Below the pieces are notes generated by a model. It made no database searches and had not been told where the DNA came from. It saw only the letters and a list, made by a program, of their open reading frames with translations. From positions 248,001-312,000 of the forward strand of contig NZ_JAODUA010000006.1 in the NCBI RefSeq assembly GCF_025399895.1: 64,000 nucleotides of DNA. The letters run 5' to 3'. This stretch comes from Streptomyces sp. ASQP_92. Lineage in GTDB: Bacteria > Actinomycetota > Actinomycetes > Streptomycetales > Streptomycetaceae. Positions 23,550 to 32,378 of this stretch are shown piece by piece (position 1 is the stretch's first letter; each line of letters opens with the position of its first letter). The position numbers were made by a program, and so were the translations under genes.

Positions 23550-24559
23550 CACTGCACCTTGATGTTCCGCAGCACAGCCGCCGCTTTGGTGGCCTTGAGC
23601 GCAACGGCGGCCGGGCCGAGCTCGACCTCGCCGGTCTTCACGGCGCCCGCAGTGGTGAAGTCGGGCAGCCACTGCCGCACGAGTTGTCCACCGACTGTGG
23701 ATACTCCGTGGAAACCGTCGAGACCGAGCCGCACGGCGTACAGGTCGGACAGGCCCGATATCGCGGTACCCGCGCCTGCGCCGTCGACGTCGCGGGACTC
23801 GATCGGAATCACGGGCGTGGTGGCGCCGGCCTTGTCGCCGAGGTCCACCAGGGCGATGCCGTTGTACGTCTCGACGTTCACGCCGAAAGCGTTGGGCGAG
23901 CGGTCGTAGTAGCCGGCCCGACGCGCGAGGGAGCGTACGCGGGCAATGGTCTTCTTGTTGCCGAAGAGGGCCGACGGGGTGCCGTCGAGCAGCGCGAGGA
24001 ACTCGTCGAGGATGTCCAACGCATCGTTCGCCTTGCCCGCGTCCGAGCCGATCGTCGCGCCGGTCCAGTCGAGCGAGGCGCCCGCGCCCATCTCCGTGGT
24101 GGAGCCGACGAGGGCCTTGTCGAGACCGTCGAAACCGGCCTCGGCCCCGGGGGTCGTCACGCGCTTGCCGTTGATGACCTGATCGCTAAAGAACGCGTTC
24201 GCGCTCTTGATCGTCTGGCCCATCTGAAACGTGGCCTCGTTGGTCGCCGCCGCGCCGAGGTTGGCGAGGACACGGTCGATCTCGAACGCGCCGCCGAGCG
24301 GGGCGAGGTCGACGGTGTAGCGCTGCCGCTTGGCCTGCGCCTTGGGGTACTCGGTGTTCAGCGCACGGAACTGCGCCGGCCGCTCGGTGATCAGGCGCGT
24401 GTATCCGTAGGTGAGGGTCGCGCCCCCGCCCGCAGGCGAGACGGCGTCGTCGAAGGTCATGTTGTCGAGCAGCCAAGACGACTTGCGGAACTCGTCGATC
24501 ACGGTCAGATCGAGGTCGTCCTGCGTGTTCAGCTTGGCGTCGGCGAGAGTGATCGCCAT
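23549..24559 (-). CDS. Major capsid protein (HK97 fold)
   Basis: This protein of 336 residues has capsid features: the N-terminal TVIDEFRKSSWLLDNM, the E-loop region TYGYTRLITERPAQFRALNTEY, the P-domain segment ALDILDEFLALLDGTPSALFGNKKTIARVRSLAR, and the C-terminal YAVRLGLDGFHGVSTVG. It assembles the icosahedral head with the upstream scaffold. No protease gene is seen, consistent with scaffold-type assembly. Confidence 0.92.
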   Translation of the reverse strand: MAITLADAKLNTQDDLDLTVIDEFRKSSWLLDNMTFDDAVSPAGGGATLTYGYTRLITERPAQFRALNTEYPKAQAKRQRYTVDLAPLGGAFEIDRVLANLGAAATNEATFQMGQTIKSANAFFSDQVINGKRVTTPGAEAGFDGLDKALVGSTTEMGAGASLDWTGATIGSDAGKANDALDILDEFLALLDGTPSALFGNKKTIARVRSLARRAGYYDRSPNAFGVNVETYNGIALVDLGDKAGATTPVIPIESRDVDGAGAGTAISGLSDLYAVRLGLDGFHGVSTVGGQLVRQWLPDFTTAGAVKTGEVELGPAAVALKATKAAAVLRNIKVQ

Positions 24560-24579
24560 AAGTACAGGGCTCCTTGGGG

Positions 24580-25281
24580 TCAGCCGCCGAGGCGGGCGGC
24601 GATGGCGTCGTGCAACGTGGCGGGCTTGCGGTCACCGGTCGGGGCGCCGTTGAACTCGGCGCCGCCACGCGCGGGCCCCGTGGGGGCGGCGCGGTAGAGG
24701 TCGGGGTCGCCATCAACCGCGCTCTTGATCGCGGCGGCGAGGGCATCGGCGAACCCCTTGTCGGCCGGGTCGAGATCGGCGACCGCAGACAGGAAGGCGC
24801 GGGAGTTCAGCAGCCGGTCGGCCCGCGCGCCCTGCTCGGTCGCCGTCTTGTGTGCGGCGAGCTCGACCTGCGCCGTACGGAGCTGCGCGGCAGCGTCGGC
24901 GAGCTGCTTGTCGCGCTCTGCGACGGAGGCGGCGAGCTTGGCGGGGTCCTGCTCGGAGCCGTCGGCGTCGGGGTTGAGCGCCTTGTTCACCGCGTCCAGG
25001 GCGGCGCGCAGCTCGTCGCGCTCGGCGCTCATTTCGTCGGCGCGGGCGGTGGCCTCGGCGAGCTGCTGCTCGGCGGCCGGATCACGTGCCGGCGGTGCGG
25101 GCGGCGTGCCCGGGTCGGCGTTCGGCGCGGGGTTCGGGTCGCCGGCCGGAGCGGGGTCGCCGCCCTCGCCCGAGCCGCCCTTGATGGGCCAGATCGGGCG
25201 GCCGTCGCGGCGGAAACCGAGGGCGGCCTCGCCCGTGCGCGGATGGGTCGGCAGCGCGTCGTCGAGGGTGTGCTCGGGCAT
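24580..25281 (-). CDS. Scaffolding protein
   Basis: This protein of 233 residues has an acidic, Pro/Gly-rich N-terminal part (about 30-65). A long helical coiled coil (about 68-150: AEATARADEMSAERDELRAALDAV and VAERDKQLADAAAQLRTAQVELAAHK) and a short C-terminal capsid-binding region follow. It lies immediately upstream of the capsid gene, behind its own ribosome site (CCGGAGGT). Confidence 0.88.
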   Translation of the reverse strand: MPEHTLDDALPTHPRTGEAALGFRRDGRPIWPIKGGSGEGGDPAPAGDPNPAPNADPGTPPAPPARDPAAEQQLAEATARADEMSAERDELRAALDAVNKALNPDADGSEQDPAKLAASVAERDKQLADAAAQLRTAQVELAAHKTATEQGARADRLLNSRAFLSAVADLDPADKGFADALAAAIKSAVDGDPDLYRAAPTGPARGGAEFNGAPTGDRKPATLHDAIAARLGG

Positions 25282-25310
25282 GTCGGGGCGTACCTCCGGG
25301 GCATGGAAAA

Positions 25311-25331
25311 GGGCCCGCCGATGACGGGCCC
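25311..25331 (-). terminator. Intrinsic terminator upstream of scaffold gene
   Basis: On the minus strand CGGGCCC pairs with GGGCCCG and is followed by TTTT. It lies between the Rmf/CrpP-like gene and the scaffold gene, so capsid genes may have their own promoter or rely on antitermination. Confidence 0.65.
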
Positions 25332-25356
25332 GAAGAGAGGGAATGGCGGCGGCGGC

Positions 25357-25524
25357 CTAGCCGGTGGGCAGGGCGCGCGCCTTGGCGAATCCGCGGACCC
25401 ATGCCGAGCGGCGCAGGTCGCCGGACGGGTAGGGACACGAGGTGATGGGGGCGGCGCCTCGTCCGGCCTCGATGCCGGCGAGCAGCGCGCGCACGAGGGC
25501 GCCTCGGGGGCCGATCGCGATCAC
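25357..25524 (-). CDS. Rmf/CrpP-like mini-protein
   Basis: This protein of 55 residues carries a recognisable ribosome-modulation-factor/CrpP pattern: GIEAGRGA, ITSCPYPSGDLRRSAWVRGFAKAR. The CPY...R..W..GF core is the family signature. It starts at GTG 25524, only 3 bp after the MuF stop; the ribosome site (AGGGG) is very close. Its role in phages is unclear. It could bind ribosomes or nucleic acid. Its position in the late operon is unusual for a regulator. Confidence 0.72.
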   Translation of the reverse strand: MIAIGPRGALVRALLAGIEAGRGAAPITSCPYPSGDLRRSAWVRGFAKARALPTG

Positions 25525-25527
25525 CCC

Positions 25528-27771
25528 CTAGAGCCGGTTCTGCTGCGTGTTGCCGGAGCGGCGGGCGGTCTCGGCGGCGCTGCTGCGCTGCCCGGTGACC
25601 ATCTCCTCGTACTCCGCCAACGTGGTGCGGGGGTTGTCCGCCCACCAGCGTTTGAGTTCTTCCGAGGCGCGGGCGTAGGCGACGTGCGCGGGTCCGGAGA
25701 ACAGAGAGATCGGGTCGACGCCGGCGAGCTGCGCGGCCTTGGTGAGCATGTAGCCGTTGGTCGCGTCCTCCGCGTCGAGTACCTGCGCGTACAGGTGCTC
25801 TTGGTACATCTCGCGTATCTGTGCGCGGGTGTAGGCGGTGCGCTGCTGCATGTCGGCGTACTCGCGCTCGGCGATCCATCGCTCGGTGGCGGACATGCCC
25901 GCGTACCAGTCGACGGAAAGGCCGTTCCACGCGTCCGCGTCGGCGGCCGGGGCGAGCACCTCGTCGACGGTGGCCCGGTCGGCGAGCTGCCCCTCGACTC
26001 GGTGCGCCCCTGCTGCGTCGGGGAGTTGGGCGGGCGGGTACCGGCGGTCGATCTCGTCGACGATGCGCGTCGCATCCGTGGGGGAGGCGTAGCGCACGGC
26101 CCACCCGAGCACGTCGTCGCCGACGCCGGACAGGTCGCCGGCGAGGCGCCCGGAGGGGAAGACGTCGGCGAGCAGGCGGCGGCGGTGGATCTCGGCGCCG
26201 ATCGCGCTTCGGTCGTCCTGGAGGTTGCGGGCGCGGGCGGCGAGCTCGCGTTCGGACATGCCGACGAGGTCCCGGCGGGCGCCGGGCAGGGCGGCGTCGA
26301 CGTCGCGGCGGTCCATCTCCGCCATGACGCGCAGCATGTCGCCGTCGCCAAGGTGAGTGGAGACGCGGGCGAGCTCGTCATCGCTGAACTCGGCAAGGTT
26401 GCCTGCGAGTTGGCTGTTCGGGCGGATGCGGTCGAGCAGCATCTGCTCGTCGCGGCGGTCGCCCTCGGTACGGATGCGGTCGAGGTCGCGCTGATCGAGC
26501 ACCCCGGGGCGCATCGCGGCGCCGAGCTGCTCGTCGCTCATCTCCGGCAGCGTGCGCGCGTCGCCGGAGCGGACGCGCGCGGCCTCGAACGGATCGGAGC
26601 CCGGACCGGACGGCGAACCGGGGCGTCCGGCCGTGCCGCCGCTCGGGGGAAGGTTGCCGGCGCCGGGCTGCTCGCGCTCGCGCCGCCGGATGAGTTCAGG
26701 ATGGTTGGCGAGGTGGTCGCGCTGCTTCTTCTGCCAGGCGCGCACCTTGGCCTCGGCCGCGCGCTTGCCCTCGGGCGTCGGCGAGGCGGCGGCGCGGTTC
26801 TTCCACTTGCGTATGCCGCGCTCGATCGCCCGCTGCTTCTGTGATGCGTCGTAGCCGTCGGGGTCCTCGGAGTGCTCGACCGGCGCCCGGGTGACCCCGG
26901 GCAGGTAGGCGCTCAAACTGTGGCGGCAGTTGGGGTGTTGGAAGCCTCGGCGCCGTGCCTCGTCGACGCTGCCGAGGATGTGCACGCGCACGAGCTCGTC
27001 GTCGACGGTGGCGTGCTCGACCTCGACCGAGCGGGCGCCGTCGGGCCCGGACAGGCTCAGCACCTTGCCCTCGAACGGGTCGCACAGCGGGCAGTTATGA
27101 GGAGCGTTGGAAACGATGACGAGGTCGAGGCCGGCCGCGCGCAGGCGGTCGCCGTGCCCCTCGACCGCAGCCCTGCCGGTTGCCGTACGCGTGGCCATCT
27201 CGGCGTAAGACGTCATCTGCCAGGCGCGCCCGCCCTTGTCGACGAACGTGCGCAGACCCCGGTCGGAAAACCGTTCCATCGCGCGCTGTGTGGCCTGGCG
27301 GCGGGTGTCGATGCCGAGGAGCGGCGTCGCCGATACCTCGCTGATCACCTGCCGGTATCCGTCCTCGACGCCGCGCAGAATTCCCCGGTGCGTCTGCGTG
27401 ACGAGCTCGGCGGTCTCGGCGGCGAGCCGGTCGACCGCCCTCGTGTTGGGCGTCGACTCGGCGATGCGGCGCAGGTCGTCGTCGTGCAGTGCGCCGAGCT
27501 CGGCGAGACCGGCTCGGGCTCCGGTGGTGTACGCCTCGGCGACCGCGTCGAAGACTTCCAACTGCACGGCCGAACCGAGGGCGTCGACGACTCCCTGAGC
27601 GCCTCGGCGCAGGGCCTGAATGTCGCGCAGCTTGGCCGTGGCCCACCCTGGGGCCTCGAACCCGTCGGCGAGCTGCCGCGCGACGATGCCGAGCAGCCGC
27701 TGCTCGGCGTCCGCGTACAGGTCGCGGACGCCGGCCGAGAGATCCTCGACCATTCCGGGGTGGATCGGCAC
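25528..27771 (-). CDS. MuF-type minor capsid protein with repeat-bearing C-terminal extension
   Basis: This protein of 747 residues has an N-terminal phage minor capsid domain (about 1-300) with the paired metal-binding motifs CPLC (227-230) and HPNCRH (279-284). A basic linker (about 300-390) and a C-terminal extension follow. The extension contains four copies of a 32-35-residue repeat (about 409-441, 459-491, 501-532, 546-578) of the form SDxxLxx...RIxxExDRR. A final helical part ends at NTQQNRL. MuF proteins bind the portal and are packaged in the head. GTG 27771 has AGGGGGCGCC upstream. Confidence 0.88.
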   Translation of the reverse strand: MPIHPGMVEDLSAGVRDLYADAEQRLLGIVARQLADGFEAPGWATAKLRDIQALRRGAQGVVDALGSAVQLEVFDAVAEAYTTGARAGLAELGALHDDDLRRIAESTPNTRAVDRLAAETAELVTQTHRGILRGVEDGYRQVISEVSATPLLGIDTRRQATQRAMERFSDRGLRTFVDKGGRAWQMTSYAEMATRTATGRAAVEGHGDRLRAAGLDLVIVSNAPHNCPLCDPFEGKVLSLSGPDGARSVEVEHATVDDELVRVHILGSVDEARRRGFQHPNCRHSLSAYLPGVTRAPVEHSEDPDGYDASQKQRAIERGIRKWKNRAAASPTPEGKRAAEAKVRAWQKKQRDHLANHPELIRRREREQPGAGNLPPSGGTAGRPGSPSGPGSDPFEAARVRSGDARTLPEMSDEQLGAAMRPGVLDQRDLDRIRTEGDRRDEQMLLDRIRPNSQLAGNLAEFSDDELARVSTHLGDGDMLRVMAEMDRRDVDAALPGARRDLVGMSERELAARARNLQDDRSAIGAEIHRRRLLADVFPSGRLAGDLSGVGDDVLGWAVRYASPTDATRIVDEIDRRYPPAQLPDAAGAHRVEGQLADRATVDEVLAPAADADAWNGLSVDWYAGMSATERWIAEREYADMQQRTAYTRAQIREMYQEHLYAQVLDAEDATNGYMLTKAAQLAGVDPISLFSGPAHVAYARASEELKRWWADNPRTTLAEYEEMVTGQRSSAAETARRSGNTQQNRL

Positions 27772-27790
27772 GGCGCCCCCTATCGCGTGA

Positions 27791-29269
27791 TCAGACGAGG
27801 GCACCGGCCTGCATGGGGTCGGGTACTGCCTGGCCGGTCTCGGTCAGGATGCGGTCGACCTCGGCCTGCACTGCGGTGTCGTCCCAATCGGGGTGCAGGG
27901 TGCGCACCTTGGTATCGGTACTCACTGCCTGCGCCTGTTGCAGAAGGGAAAGGGTCTGCGCGGTGCTTGCCGGGTCCTCGCTGACCGAGTCGCCGAACGT
28001 CACCCGTGGGCGCTCCGGCACGAGGCCCGGGGTGAAGAATTCCCGGTCGAGCCGGAGCATCACGAGCAGCATGTCGGCGAGGGCAGGAAGCCAGTAACGC
28101 GACTTCTTGTCACGGGTGATCATCGAGCGGCGCTCGCGCGACTTGACCTCGGTCGCGGTGACGGCGCCGCCCTGGTCGCCGAGCCCGAACGTCTGCGCCG
28201 AGTAGCCGGCGGACCGTACGGCCTGCTGCACGATCGCGTCGGCCGTCGAGGAGTGCTCGGCGACCCTGATCGCGAACTGCGACAGGGTGATGCCGGCGCC
28301 CTGCTCGGTGGGCGGGATGTTCAGCGTCTGCCAGATTTCCCGGTCGTCGTCGAACGAGGCGCCCCTGCCCGGTCCGTGGTCGCGCAGGTACCCGTCGGGC
28401 ACGAGCAGGCGGGCGCGGGCGAGACGGATGTCGCGCAGCCAACTCGACCATGTCTCGTCGAGCGCGTCCATCAGGTCATGGAGAGGTGCGGCGTAGTCGG
28501 ACCGTCCGAACGGTGATCCGCGGTGCCTTCGGTTGGGGCGGATGTTGGGGACGTACGCGGCGGTGAGCTCGGCTATGCCGGTCTCGATCGCGTCGCCCTC
28601 GGGGCCGAGCGAGTCGGCGAGTGCGGCGACCTCGGGGTGCTCGGTGAGCGGCAGACGAGTGCCGAGCCGGTCCGGGCTTCCCTGGTAAAGGCCGTGCAGA
28701 ATGCGCCCCGGCTCGTGCCGTTCGAGGTGGCGCCACACCGTGGCGGAGTCCGAGGCGAGCTCGTGCCAGAAGGTGACGGCGGCGAGCTGCCCGAACCGGA
28801 ACTCGGGCACGCCACAGTCGGCGTGCACGACGGTGAGCAGCGGACGCGCGGCAAGCGACGCATCCCAGGTGATGCGCAGGTACACGCCGCCGAGCGCGGC
28901 GGCGACCTCGGCCCCTTCCAACAGGGTGTTGGTGATGCCGCCGGTCTCGACGAGGTCGGCGAGCCGGTCCTGCGTGGCGGAGTCCTCGACGGCGAACGTC
29001 GGCGGCTCGGAGAACAACAGATCGGCGGAAGCGGTGGCGATGTCGCCGGCGAGCGGAATGTGCAGGCGTCCGTCGCGCTTGCCGGGCTGCTGCTGACGAT
29101 GGCGTGCCCACAGGCGACGCCGTCCGTCCTCGCGCCGCTGCTGCCCCTGGTAGACCTCGGCGAGCCGGTGCCGGTCGCCGGAGTACCACGCGTCATCGAA
29201 ACGCATCTCGCCGTACAGCGGGGCGAGTTGGGGCGGCGGCCACGGGGCGTTGTTGTCAGGCAGCGGCAC
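27791..29269 (-). CDS. Portal protein (SPP1 gp6-like)
   Basis: This protein of 492 residues has family features: an N-terminal LHIPLAGDIATASADLLFSEPP, VYLRITWDASLAARPLLTVVHAD, and the GLGDQGGAVTATEVKSRERRSMITRDKKSRYW stretch of the stem/crown. It forms the dodecameric DNA channel. GTG 29269 overlaps the HNH gene end by 14 bp. Confidence 0.92.
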   Translation of the reverse strand: MPLPDNNAPWPPPQLAPLYGEMRFDDAWYSGDRHRLAEVYQGQQRREDGRRRLWARHRQQQPGKRDGRLHIPLAGDIATASADLLFSEPPTFAVEDSATQDRLADLVETGGITNTLLEGAEVAAALGGVYLRITWDASLAARPLLTVVHADCGVPEFRFGQLAAVTFWHELASDSATVWRHLERHEPGRILHGLYQGSPDRLGTRLPLTEHPEVAALADSLGPEGDAIETGIAELTAAYVPNIRPNRRHRGSPFGRSDYAAPLHDLMDALDETWSSWLRDIRLARARLLVPDGYLRDHGPGRGASFDDDREIWQTLNIPPTEQGAGITLSQFAIRVAEHSSTADAIVQQAVRSAGYSAQTFGLGDQGGAVTATEVKSRERRSMITRDKKSRYWLPALADMLLVMLRLDREFFTPGLVPERPRVTFGDSVSEDPASTAQTLSLLQQAQAVSTDTKVRTLHPDWDDTAVQAEVDRILTETGQAVPDPMQAGALV

Positions 29270-29696
29270 AGCTCACCCCCGCTCGACGTCGCCGGTATCG
29301 CTGGTTCGCCGTCGTGCGGCAGGGGCGGCATTTCCGGGTGCCGTTCGGCGCCCGGTAGACGGTGGCCGAGGTGAAGGCGTGGCCGTGAATGCAATGCGTC
29401 TGCCGTGCCTTGCAAGCAGCGAAGGAGACGCCGCGCAGGATGTTGGTCCGGTGCGTGACCGGTTCGAGGTGGTCGGGGTTGGCGCACGCCCGGTTACGGC
29501 ACAGGTGGTCTATTTCCAGGCCGTCAGGAATCGGGCCGCGCAGCCGCTCGTACGCGAGGCGGTGCGTCGAGCGGTACCGCCCGTCGACCCACATCTGCCC
29601 GTACCCGTAGCGGTCGCGGGTGCCGATCCACTCCCAGCAACCACGCTCGGTGTCAGTCAGGCGGGCGAGGAAACGGTCGGTCCAGTCACGGCGCAT
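29256..29696 (-). CDS. HNH endonuclease (homing-type)
   Basis: This protein of 146 residues contains the HNH core LEIDHLCRNRACANPDHLEPV with THRTNILRG after it, preceded by CWEWIGTRDRYGYGQ. A C-terminal zinc-like part HCIHGHAF...KCRPCR follows. Phages of this group often carry an HNH protein by the terminase, where it may help cos cleavage or act as a mobile gene. ATG 29696 follows AAGGGGGG. Confidence 0.88.
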   Translation of the reverse strand: MRRDWTDRFLARLTDTERGCWEWIGTRDRYGYGQMWVDGRYRSTHRLAYERLRGPIPDGLEIDHLCRNRACANPDHLEPVTHRTNILRGVSFAACKARQTHCIHGHAFTSATVYRAPNGTRKCRPCRTTANQRYRRRRAGVSCAAA

Positions 29697-29769
29697 GGCG
29701 GCCCCCCTTGGGCATGGCAGAGCCCGGGGTGCCAACAGCGGCGACCAGGGCGGCAGTTGGCAGTGCGAG

Positions 29770-31002
29770 TCAGGCGGCGCGGGTGAGCAGGTGGCGCCAC
29801 TCGTGCGCGGTGGAGTGGACGGCGTAGCGCAGCGCGTCGACGCTGTGATCGTTCGCCTTGACGGGCTTGTCCTCACCCCGGGCGGCGGCCTGGTCGCTCC
29901 ATACGTAGCCGGGCAGTTCGTCGAGCAGGCCGGTACAGGAGCGGTGCAGGCGCAGCAGACCGGAGTCGAGGGCGCTCGCCACGCTGCGGATGCCGTCAAG
30001 CACGGTGTTGTCGGCGCGCGCGATTCCGGGGTGCCCGTCGGCCCATAGCTGGGTGGAGTACGAGGCGGCGCTCGGGTCGATGAACGTCCACTCGGGTACG
30101 ACGTCCAGCTCGGCGAGCCATTCCCGGACGGCGCGGCTGTACTGCGCGTCGGTCATTTGCCGGCGGACGGCGCGGGAGTCGTGGCGCCACTCGGCGGCGG
30201 CGTACAGGCGGTCGTCGTCGCCGAGGCCGAGCAGGATCGCCGAGAATGGGTTCGCGGTGCCGTAGTCGACGCCGAGCCAGTAGCGGCGCATCGCGGGCAG
30301 GGTGTCGACGACGTGCTGCTGCTCGTCGTACATGTCGTAGATCGCACCCTCGGCGACCACCCATGCGCCGTCGATCATGCGGCGGCGCCACAGACCGGTG
30401 TACTCCGCAGTGAGGGCGGCGACGTACGCGGGGGCAAGCGAGGGGTTGTCAGCGAGGCGGAAGTGCCAGGCGGCGAGGTCGAGTTCGCCCGCGCGGTCGA
30501 GGTAGTCCGTGCGCAGCCAGTGCCGGGGCGAGTCGGGGTTCGTCGAGCCGAGCAGCTTCGCACCAGGCACCGACAAGCGGGCGAGCAACTGCACGAAGAA
30601 CGCTTCGGGCAGCAGGGTTATCTCGTCGACGTACGCCAGTGACGCCGTCAGTCCGCGCAGCCGGCCCTCAGCCCGAGCATCGCTCGCGCCGATCAGGTGG
30701 ACAACGCGCCCCAGGATCACGGCCGTTGTCGCGCCCCGGGTGTGGTGCACCTCGTCGGCGACGTCTCCGAAAAGTCCCGGATCTTGAAGCGGCTCGATGA
30801 TGTTCCGCTCGATGGTCTGCAAGCTGCGCCCGCAGATCAGGATCAGGCCCGAGGCGGGCGCGCGGCGAACCAGGAGCAGGAAGCACACGAGACTCGCGAT
30901 CGTCTTACCCGAGCGGACGCTGCCATGCCACAGGTTGATGCGCGCGCGTGCCTGCCGGATCGAGGCGAGCTGTTTGTCGGAGAGAGGGAGGGGCGCGGCC
31001 AT
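29770..31002 (-). CDS. terL: Terminase large subunit
   Basis: This protein of 410 residues packages DNA into the head. The N-terminal ATPase has Walker A GSVRSGKT (about 28-35) and Walker B LAYVDE (about 124-129), with a coupling motif GSTNPDS after it. The C-terminal RNase H-like nuclease has GVDYGTANPF (about 246-255), the Asp of TFIDPSA and DHSVDALRYA near the end. ATG 31002 overlaps the small-subunit stop; a GTG one codon earlier is possible. Confidence 0.94.
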   Translation of the reverse strand: MAAPLPLSDKQLASIRQARARINLWHGSVRSGKTIASLVCFLLLVRRAPASGLILICGRSLQTIERNIIEPLQDPGLFGDVADEVHHTRGATTAVILGRVVHLIGASDARAEGRLRGLTASLAYVDEITLLPEAFFVQLLARLSVPGAKLLGSTNPDSPRHWLRTDYLDRAGELDLAAWHFRLADNPSLAPAYVAALTAEYTGLWRRRMIDGAWVVAEGAIYDMYDEQQHVVDTLPAMRRYWLGVDYGTANPFSAILLGLGDDDRLYAAAEWRHDSRAVRRQMTDAQYSRAVREWLAELDVVPEWTFIDPSAASYSTQLWADGHPGIARADNTVLDGIRSVASALDSGLLRLHRSCTGLLDELPGYVWSDQAAARGEDKPVKANDHSVDALRYAVHSTAHEWRHLLTRAA

Positions 31003-31448
31003 CACTCCCCCTCGGTGTCACCACCCGTAGGCCCGAGCAGGGCGTCGGCGAGGCGGTCGAGCATGGCGCCGCCCTTGCTTCCGGTGCCGCTGGTACGGGC
31101 GAGCTCGGCGACGCGGGCGTGAACCTCGGTAAGGGCGCGGGCGGCGGTGGCGTGGTCGCGGGCATCGCGTGCGTTCTCGGCTGCGGTGGTCTTGGTGACC
31201 TGCCCGAGGGCGCCGTCGAGGGCCTCGTCGGCGAGCTGCTCGCGCCGTGCGGCGGAGTCTTGGCGGTGTGCCTCGGTGGCTGCTGCGACGCGGGCGCCGC
31301 CGGAGAACGTGAGGCCGAGCTCGCCGGCGATCTTTGAGACGGTGGCGGCGCCGCGCCCGGTGGTTCGCGCGATGTGGTTCCGGCTCTTGCCCTCGGCGTG
31401 CAGGCGGCGAACTGCGTCTCGGTCCCGGTCGGTGATCGGCTCGGCCAT
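31002..31448 (-). CDS. terS: Terminase small subunit
   Basis: This protein of 148 residues has an N-terminal HTH (RDAVRRLHAEGKSRNHIARTTGRGAATVSKIAGELGL, about 10-46) that binds the packaging site. A helical oligomerisation region and a Gly-rich acidic tail follow. It lies directly upstream of terL with overlapping stop and start. The preceding intergenic region has a striking hairpin. Confidence 0.85.
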   Translation of the reverse strand: MAEPITDRDRDAVRRLHAEGKSRNHIARTTGRGAATVSKIAGELGLTFSGGARVAAATEAHRQDSAARREQLADEALDGALGQVTKTTAAENARDARDHATAARALTEVHARVAELARTSGTGSKGGAMLDRLADALLGPTGGDTEGE

Positions 31449-31477
31449 AGGCGGCGCTCACCTCCCGGCGGACATGC

Positions 31478-31516
31478 GTACGCCCCGCCACGGGGGGGGG
31501 AGGTGGCGGGGCGTAC
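31478..31516. repeat. 14-bp perfect hairpin with G9 loop upstream of terS
   Basis: GTACGCCCCGCCAC (31478-31491) pairs with GTGGCGGGGCGTAC (31503-31516). The 11-nt loop is nine G plus AG. It lies 29 bp before the terS start. It could end the early transcript, or be part of the packaging site. Confidence 0.6.
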
Positions 31517-31571
31517 GGGTCAAGAGTGGTCCGAAGTTTCCGGGCACGCCGGAGGCGCTCCCAACATTAGG

Positions 31572-32378
31572 TCACGAACAGGTAACGGCGCAAGCCTGTT
31601 CGGGTACTTCCTCGGCGGCGGCGAGCGCGCCGACCAGGGCGACGAGATCGGTCCACCCCCACACGCGCCGCCCTCGTTCGTCGAGCGGTACGGGCGCGGT
31701 GCAGTCCTCGCCGGTCGAGCAGGTCACCCTCGGCGCCTCGTCCGGGTCGGTGTGCAGGGTGAGCTCGCCGCCGCACCACGGGCACGGCCGGTCGGGCACG
31801 GGCGTGGTGCGCTGGTCGAGACCGAGGGTCCGCAGCAGGCGGCCCTCGGCGATGCGCGCGGTACGCCGTGCCTCGTGCAGCAGGTACGGGGGCAGGGGAG
31901 CGAACGGCGGGGCGGCGAGGGTGCCGTCGAGCTGCTCCTCGGGGGTGGTGTCCTCGTCGAGCAGGCGCCCCTCGACCCACACACAGGCGAAGTGCAGCCC
32001 GTGCGCCCGCGATCCGGCCGCGCCCCGCGTGTTCGGTGCGCTCGGGTTCTGAAACACCCACCGACGCAGGTCGCCGTGCCCTGTGTGCTGGACGGCGGCG
32101 GCGAGCGTGTCAGCCAACCCGAACACCTGCCGCTCGATGGCGATCCCGGCGTCGAGCGCGTCGAGGTTGGCCGGCGCGGGATGCTCGCGCAGCACGAGTG
32201 GCGCCCGGTCCTCGACGACGAGCTGCTCGTCGCTCGTGGCGCGCAGAGTGTGTGTGAGCTGCCGAGGGGGCCAGACGTTGGCCGGGGGCTCCTCGATGGC
32301 GAGCAGCAGTTCGGCCCACTGCTCGCGGATGGTGCGCAGGGCTGCGACCGTCTCGTGCACGGCGGTGGCGTAGTTCAT
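31572..32378 (-). CDS. Conserved phage protein with C-terminal zinc-ribbon-like motif
   Basis: This protein of 268 residues has an unknown helical N-terminal part. The C-terminal CPWCGGELTLHT...CSTGEDC is a zinc ribbon pattern, followed by VPLDERGRRVWGWTDLVALV, which resembles an HTH segment. Such proteins occur upstream of terminases in Streptomyces phages. ATG 32378 overlaps the upstream stop by ATGA. It is the last gene of the early/middle run. Confidence 0.72.
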   Translation of the reverse strand: MNYATAVHETVAALRTIREQWAELLLAIEEPPANVWPPRQLTHTLRATSDEQLVVEDRAPLVLREHPAPANLDALDAGIAIERQVFGLADTLAAAVQHTGHGDLRRWVFQNPSAPNTRGAAGSRAHGLHFACVWVEGRLLDEDTTPEEQLDGTLAAPPFAPLPPYLLHEARRTARIAEGRLLRTLGLDQRTTPVPDRPCPWCGGELTLHTDPDEAPRVTCSTGEDCTAPVPLDERGRRVWGWTDLVALVGALAAAEEVPEQACAVTCS

